Assembly (NCBI GenBank): GCA_014859225.1
Contig: JACUUP010000006.1
Coordinates: forward strand, 1-30,919
Direction: 5' to 3'
DNA: 30,919 nt
Source: Candidatus Aerophobota bacterium
GTDB taxonomy: Bacteria > Aerophobota > Aerophobia > Aerophobales > B3-G15
In this document: in pieces, positions 24,971 to 30,919 of the stretch
Layout: each line of letters begins with the position of its first letter
Position numbering within the stretch: position 1 is the first letter of the stretch
Notes under the pieces: model-generated
What the model was told of the DNA's origin: nothing
The model's input: the letters and a program-made list of their open reading frames with translations, nothing else
The model's database searches: none
Made by a program: the position numbers and the translations under genes

Positions 24971-25939
24971 ATGAAAACCGTATCAAGAAAAGAGAAGCTA
25001 AACTACGTTTTGAGCGTAGATATACCTCCTGTATTGAGGGTTGCGCAGGGGGAATCATTTCTGGTGGAAACTGAAGATAATCTTGGTGGTCTTGTGAGGT
25101 CTGAAGAGGACCTGCCCACACCGGAAAATCTTCGACCCTCTACCGATTATGTTCCCTGGAAACATAACCCTCTCAGCGGTCCTATTTATGTTGAGGGAGC
25201 AGAAAGGGGGGACCTGTTAACAGTGGAGATAGAAAAGATAGAACCTGCAGAGCACGGTCATATATGTACGATTCCGGGATACGGACCTCTGGCCAATTTT
25301 AGCCCCTGGCCAGAGTTAGCTGAGGCTTATACCCATATAATAAAGCACGTTCCCGGGCCAAGTGGGACGAGGAGGGACGGAAAAGCAATTTATAAGGATA
25401 ATATTACTTGGGGCCTGAGGCCATTTATTGGTACAATTGGTGTTACTCCTGATTTTGAATCTGAATCTTCTCTCGTAGGGCAGGGGGTATGGGGAGGAAA
25501 CTGGGACTGCCGGGACATAAAGGAGGGAACAAAATTATATCTTCCCTGCTTCCACGAGGGTGCTTTGTTATTTTTAGGTGACGTTCATGCTTCCCAAGGA
25601 GATGGAGAGTGGAGTGGAATGGCCAATGAAACCAAAGCCGAAGTGGTACTGAGCTGCAGGGTAATAAAAAATAAAAAGATTTCCTACCCTCGTCTGGAAA
25701 AAAAAGAGTCCATCATTCAGCTATACACCGATAAACCACTTGAGGGCGCTGTGTATAAAGCTATAGTGAATCTGATGAGGTGGCTGGTGGAAGAATATGG
25801 GATGACACCTCGAGATGCCTATTTTCAAATCAGTACCAATCCTGATTTTAAAATAAATATCTACCAGATGGTGGATGTGGGTCGACTCCACTATACAGTT
25901 GGTGCTGAATTTCCAAAAACATATCTAAGGGAAAGATAA
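24971..25939 (+). CDS. Acetamidase/formamidase family amidohydrolase
   Basis: 322 residues matching the acetamidase/formamidase family. Visible signatures: HNPLSGPIYVEGAERGD (65-81), PFIGTIGVTP (151-160), GGNWDCRDI (175-183) and EGALLFLGDVHASQGDGEWSG (196-216), with D204, H206 and E213 among likely active-site or metal residues. Family enzymes release ammonia from formamide, acetamide or similar short amides. Here it may act on an amide-bearing sugar or polyol brought in by the neighbouring transporter, or on a pathway by-product. No signal peptide is seen, so cytoplasmic. It begins 105 nt after the VOC gene, with GGGAGAGGA just upstream of ATG 24971. Confidence 0.88.
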   Translation: MKTVSRKEKLNYVLSVDIPPVLRVAQGESFLVETEDNLGGLVRSEEDLPTPENLRPSTDYVPWKHNPLSGPIYVEGAERGDLLTVEIEKIEPAEHGHICTIPGYGPLANFSPWPELAEAYTHIIKHVPGPSGTRRDGKAIYKDNITWGLRPFIGTIGVTPDFESESSLVGQGVWGGNWDCRDIKEGTKLYLPCFHEGALLFLGDVHASQGDGEWSGMANETKAEVVLSCRVIKNKKISYPRLEKKESIIQLYTDKPLEGAVYKAIVNLMRWLVEEYGMTPRDAYFQISTNPDFKINIYQMVDVGRLHYTVGAEFPKTYLRER

Positions 25940-26016
25940 AGTGCCCCCTTGCTTAAAAATGTAAAATAAAAAAAGTTCAAACTCCATACCGCTGCTCTGT
26001 TGTTAGAGGGAATGTA

Positions 26017-26760
26017 ATGAGAAAAGTTATCTTATATATGGCACTACCAGTGGTTGCAGTTATTTTCCTGGTGGTGCTTTCTGGGTATTTCGGTCCATCG
26101 GGTGTGCAGTATGCAACTGTGGAAGGTAGAGTGGTGGATAAATTATCACAGGGATGGGTATGGGGAGTGCAAATTACGGTGGGTGGAAAAACGACCAGTC
26201 GATATGTGAGTGAAACTTACTATCTGGATGAAATAAAGCCTGGTTCGTACACTCTGGTAGCAATTGCTCCAAATTACTATCAGTTTAAAAAAGATGTTAT
26301 ATTAAAAGAAGGAACCAACGTTGTGGATATCTCCATAGAGGGAAGAGAAATTCCCGGGCTGGAAGGTATAGAAGTTTTTACCAGTACTATAGATGAGGGA
26401 ATAGAGCTGGAGATTGTGTTTCTGGATAGCGAGTGGGAGATAATAAAACGCTATCCCTGCCTCCCCCTGCGTCTTGAGGGGACACTTTTTCTGGATGTAG
26501 GTAGAGTGAGGAGCGAGAAGGGGAGAAAAGTATTTGAAGGGCCGATAGAGCTTTTCTGGGACACAGATGCTGCTCTGGGTAATAATAAGGGCATAATTCC
26601 CTGGGAAAAAATAGACATAAAAAGAGAGGATGAAGACAAAGAGAAGAAGGTTATCATCTTGAAAGATTACGGCATCCTTGAATTAATACTTCACACCCCT
26701 CAGGGAGATTTTAAACAAACAAGGATGGGGGTGCCTCTTTTTCAGGTCCCCGAAGGATAA
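26017..26760 (+). CDS. Membrane-anchored protein with carboxypeptidase-regulatory-like domain
   Basis: 247 residues. An N-terminal hydrophobic helix (5-24, ILYMALPVVAVIFLVVLSGY) acts as signal or anchor. Residues about 33-108 resemble a carboxypeptidase regulatory-like beta-sandwich: ATVEGRVVDK, GVQITVGGK, YYLDEIKPGSYTLVAIAPNY, KEGTNVVDISIEG. The remainder (113-247) is beta-rich and unrecognised. Such domains often serve as spacers or binding modules on surface proteins. It breaks the run of cytoplasmic enzymes in the locus and, like the anchored protein at 21859, may be part of the envelope side of the uptake system. Ribosome binding site GAGGGA (26005-26010) precedes ATG 26017. Confidence 0.65.
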   Translation: MRKVILYMALPVVAVIFLVVLSGYFGPSGVQYATVEGRVVDKLSQGWVWGVQITVGGKTTSRYVSETYYLDEIKPGSYTLVAIAPNYYQFKKDVILKEGTNVVDISIEGREIPGLEGIEVFTSTIDEGIELEIVFLDSEWEIIKRYPCLPLRLEGTLFLDVGRVRSEKGRKVFEGPIELFWDTDAALGNNKGIIPWEKIDIKREDEDKEKKVIILKDYGILELILHTPQGDFKQTRMGVPLFQVPEG

Positions 26761-26983
26761 GATCAGAGGTGGGGATAGAATTGATTTTTTCCTTATTCTC
26801 TCTCGGCAGGGGTACTGATCGTTTCTATTTCTCCCGGTGAGGCGGGAGGGATGTATTTCCCCCCCTTCTTTTTGAAGAAGGTAGATACTGATTCTTCTTT
26901 TTTTCTCCTTGAGGAGGGAAGAAGGGCGGGGTGCAAGTTGAGGTGCTATCTGGCAAAACGATTAATTTTGCAAGGGGGTTAAT
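26761..26983 (+). promoter_or_regulatory. Hairpin-rich leader before the FGGY kinase
   Basis: No supported gene. Three consecutive hairpins: CTCCCG/CGGGAG (26831-26848, 6 bp); CCTTCTT/AAGAAGG (26864-26881, 7 bp); and a 12-bp stem with three G-U pairs, 26897-26908 with 26913-26924, loop TTGA. The third covers a Shine-Dalgarno-like GAGGAGG; a 20-codon frame from GTG 26931 overlaps the kinase start out of frame. The flanks also carry GATCAG/CTGATC ends. A termination or attenuation region is likely, though none has a U-run after it on this strand. Confidence 0.45.
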
Positions 26984-28540
26984 ATGGCAGTGAAATACTA
27001 TATTGGTTTTGATTGTGGAACACTGGGAACAAAAGTGGGAATTTTTACCAGCGAGGGAGAAACTGTTGTTCAGGCATTCAGAGAACACAAGATGCATTAC
27101 CCCAGGCCTGGCTGGGTGGAAATGGATGCAGAGCAGTTCTATCAGGTAGTAACCGAAGGAATTTGTGAGTGCCTTAGCAAGGGAAAGGTTGATCCTCAAA
27201 AGGTTGCCGGGATAAGCTGTAGTGGTATTATCTGCGGTCAGGCCCCGCTTGATGATAATTGGAAGCCGGTTGGACCCTATATTTGTTTTCTTGATGGAAG
27301 GGCAACCAAGGAGGCAGAGGAGCTTCAAAGGTATCCTAATTCTCCCTGGGTAGCTGAGGCCGGCAATTCCGAGCCTGCTTCCTACCAGCCACCTGTTGTT
27401 CTCAAGTGGGTTCAAAAGCACCGGCCTGAGGTTATAAAAAAGACAAAAAAGGTAGTAGCTGCCGCTCCTTATGTTATTGGAAGATTGGGAAATTTTAAAG
27501 CAAAGGATGCTTATATTGACTGGGGTCATATGTCCGGATGGGTGATTGGTTTTGATGCCAGAAAGCGCATCTGGTCAGAGAGACAGATTCAAGCTCTGGG
27601 TCTTCCCTTTGAGTGGCTTCCCCGGGCAGTTAAGCCCTGGGATATTGTGGGAGAGCTCTCATCCGAGGAGGCCAAAAAACTGGGACTAAAACCGGGTGTA
27701 CCTCTTGTGGCAGGCTCAGGTGATATATGGCAGTCCTGTTTAGGTTCAGGTCTTACCGGGTCAGGGATGTGTTTTGATGTTGCCGGTACTGCTTCCATTT
27801 TCGTGATCACGGTGGATGACCTTAATCCTGAGATAACCGGAACAAAAATGCTTATTACCGCCATGCCCACTCTTGATGATCTTTATGCATTCTGGGGATT
27901 TATCCCAGCCGGAGGATTCAGCCTTCGCTGGTTCAGGGATGAGATTTATATGAGACCAGGGGAGAGTAGTGCCTATGATGAGTTAAATGAAATGGCTGAA
28001 AAGGTTGTACCCGGATCTGATTTTACATTCTTTTTCCCTTTCTTGCAGGGAAGAGGAACTCCTCTTCAGCCTCAGGCAAGCGGAACCTGGTTGGGACTGA
28101 GGGGCTCTACTAAGGCAGGTCATTTGTGGAGATCGATAATGGAGTCCATTGCCTTTGAGTATAAAATCTGGACACAGTTTTTAAAAGAAAAAGGAGTTTC
28201 CTTAAACAAAGTTATAGGAAGTGGGGGTGGTACCTACTCTCAGCTTTTTAACCAGATTAAAGCGGATATGCTTAATCTGGAGTATGTTTTGCCCGAGAGG
28301 GGTGAAGGTGCCATTTTAGGAAATGCCCTGCTTGTTGCCTATGCAGTTGGGGATGTTAAAGATTTGAAACAGACTGCAAAAGAATGGGTGAGATTCAAGG
28401 AATCATTTAAGCCCAGGGAGAATGCAAGAAAATTTTATGAGAAGGTAGCTGTGGTAAGAAATAAGATTCTTGATGGTCCTTTAACTGAGTGTTTTGATAA
28501 CCTCACGAGATTGCATGAAGTTTCGGTGCCGGGCAGCTAA
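26984..28540 (+). CDS. FGGY-family carbohydrate kinase (xylulokinase-like)
   Basis: 518 residues with both FGGY actin-like domains. The phosphate-1 loop IGFDCGTLGTK (7-17) and the catalytic Asp D247 in VAGSGDIWQSCLGSG are clear, as are FLDGRAT, DVAGTASIF and the adenosine-site segment VIGSGGGTYSQLFNQIKADML. The family phosphorylates xylulose, glycerol, ribulose, fuculose and similar sugars or polyols; substrate is not readable from sequence. In the locus it should activate the imported or modified compound before the transaldolase-family step. AAGGGGGT (26972-26979) precedes ATG 26984. A hairpin-rich leader lies upstream. Confidence 0.9.
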   Translation: MAVKYYIGFDCGTLGTKVGIFTSEGETVVQAFREHKMHYPRPGWVEMDAEQFYQVVTEGICECLSKGKVDPQKVAGISCSGIICGQAPLDDNWKPVGPYICFLDGRATKEAEELQRYPNSPWVAEAGNSEPASYQPPVVLKWVQKHRPEVIKKTKKVVAAAPYVIGRLGNFKAKDAYIDWGHMSGWVIGFDARKRIWSERQIQALGLPFEWLPRAVKPWDIVGELSSEEAKKLGLKPGVPLVAGSGDIWQSCLGSGLTGSGMCFDVAGTASIFVITVDDLNPEITGTKMLITAMPTLDDLYAFWGFIPAGGFSLRWFRDEIYMRPGESSAYDELNEMAEKVVPGSDFTFFFPFLQGRGTPLQPQASGTWLGLRGSTKAGHLWRSIMESIAFEYKIWTQFLKEKGVSLNKVIGSGGGTYSQLFNQIKADMLNLEYVLPERGEGAILGNALLVAYAVGDVKDLKQTAKEWVRFKESFKPRENARKFYEKVAVVRNKILDGPLTECFDNLTRLHEVSVPGS

Positions 28541-28591
28541 AATTTGCAGCATTTAAGATATTTTATGGAAATGAAAAAGGAGTTGAATAAG

Positions 28592-29164
28592 ATGAAGGTG
28601 CTCGCTATAAGTGGGAGTCCTCGCAGAGGAGGGAATACGGAGATTCTCATTAGAAAGGCGTTGGATGTTCTTAAAAATAGCGGAACAGAAACAGAGCTTA
28701 TTAGCCTTGCAGATAAAAAAATTGAGCCCTGTGATGCTTGCAGATACTGCAGAAAAAATACAGGAAAATGCCACATTCAGGATGATCTTGCCGGAATACT
28801 GGAGAAAATGCTTGAAGCAGATGGGGTTATTCTGGGCACACCTGTTTACATGGGTTCTGCAACTGCTCAAATGAAAGCTTTTATGGACAGAGCAGGATAT
28901 ATAGCAAGAGGAATGGAAAAACCTTTTGCCCGAAAGCTGGCAGGAGCGGTGGTCGTAGCAAGAAGAGCAGGGCATAACTTCACCCTCATGCAGCTTTTTC
29001 AGTTTTTCTCAGTTTTGGGAATGATAATTGTAGGCTCTGCCTGTTACTGGAACATCGCATTTGGCAGGGATAAAGGGGATGTTACAGGCGATGAGGAAGG
29101 CATAAGAACAATAGAGGATTTTGCAGAAAATATGGCGTGGCTACTTAAAAATTTAAAAAGATAA
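28592..29164 (+). CDS. Iron-sulfur flavoprotein (NADPH-dependent FMN reductase fold)
   Basis: 190 residues of flavodoxin-like fold. The FMN phosphate loop is SGSPRRGGNT (7-16), followed by the compact cysteine motif CDACRYCRKNTGKC (C47, C50, C53, C60), the C-x2-C-x2-C-x6-C pattern that binds a [4Fe-4S] cluster in archaeal and anaerobe iron-sulfur flavoproteins. GTPVYMGSATAQMKAFMDR completes the family signature. They shuttle electrons from ferredoxin; partners here are unknown. I start at ATG 28592, 9 nt after AAAGGAG, rather than at an upstream TTG with no such site. It sits between the kinase and transaldolase genes. Confidence 0.87.
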   Translation: MKVLAISGSPRRGGNTEILIRKALDVLKNSGTETELISLADKKIEPCDACRYCRKNTGKCHIQDDLAGILEKMLEADGVILGTPVYMGSATAQMKAFMDRAGYIARGMEKPFARKLAGAVVVARRAGHNFTLMQLFQFFSVLGMIIVGSACYWNIAFGRDKGDVTGDEEGIRTIEDFAENMAWLLKNLKR

Positions 29165-29185
29165 GGGGGTGAAGGAGGTAATCCA

Positions 29186-30382
29186 ATGCCGGAAGTTAAG
29201 GATGTGAGCATATTTGAAAAACTTCAACAGGTTAACCCCGAGGCCGAGATATGGTGGGACTCATCTCCACTTATATACCAGGCCTGGGCAAAAGAATTTA
29301 TTGACTCGGTTAAGGATGGGGAAAAAAAGGAGAATATAGAGAAGAGGTTGCTTCACCTTTATAATCCAGAAAAACCGGAGGATTCTTTTTTCAGAGGGGT
29401 AACCACCAACCCACCTTTATCCTTAACTGTTTTAAGCTACCGGAAAGATTACTGGCAGAGTTTTGTAAAAAGAGTACATCGCATCTGTCCCGGTAAAAAA
29501 GACGGGGATCTTTTCTGGCAGCTGTACAAGGAGATAATTTGCAAGGGAGCAGAGCTTTTTCTTCCTGTATTTAAAAAATCGGGGTATCAATATGGCTATA
29601 TATCTGCCCAACTTGACCCAAGAGATAGAGAAGATTTTGATTTGATGTTAAAACAGGCAGAGGAGCTTGCCTCTTTATCTCCCAATGTTATGATTAAGGT
29701 TCCAGGGACAAAAGAGGGATATGAGGTAATAAAGGAGCTGACTTCAAGGGGGGTGCCCACCAACAACACTTTAGCTTTTATGATTCCTCAGTTTGTTGCT
29801 TGTGCCGGGGCGGTCAAAGAGGGATTGCAGATAGCAAATCAGAATGGGGTTGATATTTCAACCTGGAGGTCGGTAATAACCTTCATGAGTTCGAGATTTA
29901 CCGCTTCAGATGATTTAGAAAAAGAAGCAAAACAAAAAGGAATTCAGCTTTCCGAAGAAGATATAAGATGGGCAGAGCTTGCCATAATGAAAAAAGCATA
30001 CAGGATACTTAAAGAGCAAAATCATCCCTCCAAAATGCTTCTCTGTTCTATGAGGATAAGTCCCATTATCAATGGAGAAAAACGCTGCTGGCATCTTGAG
30101 AAGCTTGCCGGTGCTGATATAGTTTATACCTGTCCTCCCAAGTTCATTGCACCGCTTCTTCTGGAAGGTGACCACATTGAGTTCTCCAACCAGATTGATG
30201 AGCCTGCACCAGAGGATGTAATGGGAAAACTCCTTAAGATTGATTATTTTGCAAAAGGATACGATGAGGAAGGGTACAAACCCGAGGAGTTTAACTTTCA
30301 CCCTGCCCTTTTAAACACCGCAAAAGAGTTCAGTGGAGCTGTGAAAGGTATGATTGACTTTATTAAAGAAAGTATTAGCTAA
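29186..30382 (+). CDS. Transaldolase-family enzyme
   Basis: 398 residues, TIM-barrel class I aldolase. Family marks: IWWDSSP (22-28), RGVTTNPPLSL (70-80), ISAQLDPRD (139-147), and the Schiff-base Lys K171 in NVMIKVPGT. It is longer than TalB (about 317) and than fructose-6-phosphate aldolases (about 220), with extra N-terminal and C-terminal segments. It may transfer a dihydroxyacetone unit or cleave a specific ketose phosphate rather than act in the housekeeping pentose pathway, since it lies with a kinase and importer. AAGGAGGT (29172-29179) gives a strong start at ATG 29186, 21 nt after the iron-sulfur flavoprotein. Confidence 0.85.
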   Translation: MPEVKDVSIFEKLQQVNPEAEIWWDSSPLIYQAWAKEFIDSVKDGEKKENIEKRLLHLYNPEKPEDSFFRGVTTNPPLSLTVLSYRKDYWQSFVKRVHRICPGKKDGDLFWQLYKEIICKGAELFLPVFKKSGYQYGYISAQLDPRDREDFDLMLKQAEELASLSPNVMIKVPGTKEGYEVIKELTSRGVPTNNTLAFMIPQFVACAGAVKEGLQIANQNGVDISTWRSVITFMSSRFTASDDLEKEAKQKGIQLSEEDIRWAELAIMKKAYRILKEQNHPSKMLLCSMRISPIINGEKRCWHLEKLAGADIVYTCPPKFIAPLLLEGDHIEFSNQIDEPAPEDVMGKLLKIDYFAKGYDEEGYKPEEFNFHPALLNTAKEFSGAVKGMIDFIKESIS

Positions 30383-30393
30383 AAAAAGCGGGT

Positions 30394-30419
30394 GGAGGAG
30401 AAATAAAGATTTCTCCTCC
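30394..30419 (+). terminator. Perfect 11-bp hairpin after the transaldolase gene
   Basis: GGAGGAGAAAT (30394-30404) pairs perfectly with ATTTCTCCTCC (30409-30419) around AAAG. It begins 12 nt after the stop codon. No U-run follows, only CGGGCTC. An A-run (30381-30387) lies on the other side, so it looks more like a minus-strand intrinsic terminator or an RNA-stability hairpin than a standard plus-strand one. Confidence 0.5.
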
Positions 30420-30462
30420 CGGGCTCACAGAGGGACTCCATCCGCGGAGGGATATAATAACC

Positions 30463-30919
30463 GTGGATAGGCAGAAGACTCCCTACATAAGGGCTTATCA
30501 AACCCTTAAACTACCTAATTACAAACAAGAGCCAGGATATCTGGTCAAACTTGATATCCTTTTAGAGGATAAACCTGGCTCTCTTGCTGATTTTTCCTTC
30601 CTTATAGCTGAAGCAGGAGGAAACATAGGTTTTTTTCACTACGACAGGTCAATAGACCCCAACAGAGTTGTATCAGAGGTACAGTTTAAAGAAAGAGAAA
30701 ATCTTGAAAAACTCCTGCAACTTTTAAAAAAAAGTTACTCTTACTCTGAGGATGAAAGGCTACAGGATGATATAAAAATAATCACTCCTGAAAGTGTTCT
30801 GGAAATAAAGGTTAGATTAACCAACAGACCCGGCTCTCTTGCAGCTTTTGCCTGCCATCTTAAAGAATACAGGGCTAATGTCATATATATGCTGTATAAT
30901 GAGGATATTGACCCTGAAT
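30463..30919 (+). CDS. Tandem ACT-domain protein (3' end outside window)
   Basis: An open frame from GTG 30463 runs 152 codons to the edge without a stop, so only the 5' part is present. Two ACT-like regulatory domains are visible. The first, about 27-90, includes LVKLDILLEDKPGSLADFS followed by AEAGGNIGFFHYDRS; the second, from about 112, includes LEIKVRLTNRPGSLAAFA and EYRANVIYMLYNED. The 'KPGSL' and 'RPGSL' turns are the usual ligand-binding points of ACT domains, which bind amino acids. GGAGGG (30446-30451) lies 11 nt upstream. The missing part could be a further ACT domain or an enzyme such as an ammonia-lyase or a homoserine dehydrogenase-like protein; this cannot be told. Confidence 0.75.
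   Translation, partial: MDRQKTPYIRAYQTLKLPNYKQEPGYLVKLDILLEDKPGSLADFSFLIAEAGGNIGFFHYDRSIDPNRVVSEVQFKERENLEKLLQLLKKSYSYSEDERLQDDIKIITPESVLEIKVRLTNRPGSLAAFACHLKEYRANVIYMLYNEDIDPE

Noticed and set aside
26825-27529. Minus-strand 234-codon open frame
   Set aside because: Covers the kinase 5' end and the hairpin-rich leader on the opposite strand; the kinase is clearly real and this frame shows no domain.
30453-30458. TATAAT before the ACT-domain gene as a promoter
   Set aside because: No acceptable -35 hexamer at 16-18 nt upstream; the box lies between the ribosome binding site and the GTG, so a transcript starting from it would lack that site.

Overview
The window looks like bacterial chromosome from an anaerobic, probably diderm (outer-membrane-bearing) organism of moderate-to-low G+C. 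It carries a flavodiiron/high-molecular-weight rubredoxin pair typical of strict anaerobes, strong AGGAGG-type ribosome binding sites, frequent GTG/TTG starts, and one secreted protein whose C-terminal half looks like an outer-membrane beta-barrel. I cannot fix the phylum. Uncultured anaerobic lineages of the Atribacterota/Aerophobota kind would fit, but that is a guess. No rRNA, tRNA, CRISPR array, insertion sequence or phage gene was seen.

Region 1 (1-2925) is an oxygen/NO-defence and iron-sulfur cassette: flavin reductase-rubredoxin fusion (hrb), flavodiiron protein (fprA), NifU C-terminal scaffold, and a rubrerythrin-like ferritin-fold protein, with a good sigma70-type promoter in front. 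Region 2 (2980-8408) starts with rlmN and continues in close order into three unrecognised exported proteins: a small Ig-like protein, a 774-residue coiled-coil protein with an HExxH motif, and a beta-barrel-like protein. A PPC/DUF296 protein ends the run.

Region 3 (8363-11820, minus strand) holds an AlaC-type aminotransferase followed by an MFS transporter, and a separate histone-deacetylase-like amidohydrolase with its own promoter. Region 4 (12201-14567) is one large gene in which the alpha and beta halves of a thiamine-diphosphate 2-oxoacid dehydrogenase E1 are fused; no E2/E3 genes are beside it.

Region 5 (15028 to the right edge) looks like a catabolic locus for an unidentified small carbohydrate, polyol or amide. 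It has a SorC-type regulator with candidate operator repeats at its own promoter, a HAD hydrolase, a cupin, an ABC importer (binding protein, two permeases, one MalK-like ATPase), a VOC protein, an acetamidase/formamidase, an FGGY kinase, an iron-sulfur flavoprotein and a transaldolase-family enzyme. Two features stand out. An ABC-2 type permease and a large exported protein with a C-terminal membrane anchor sit between the importer permeases and the ATPase, and that ATPase has Glu in place of the Q-loop Gln. Several hairpins and one short leader-like reading frame lie between these genes. The window ends inside a tandem ACT-domain protein.

A plausible flow is: SorC protein senses a sugar phosphate; the importer brings in substrate; amidase, VOC or cupin proteins modify it; the FGGY kinase phosphorylates it; the transaldolase-family enzyme cleaves or transfers carbon units into central metabolism. 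The substrate cannot be read from sequence alone.
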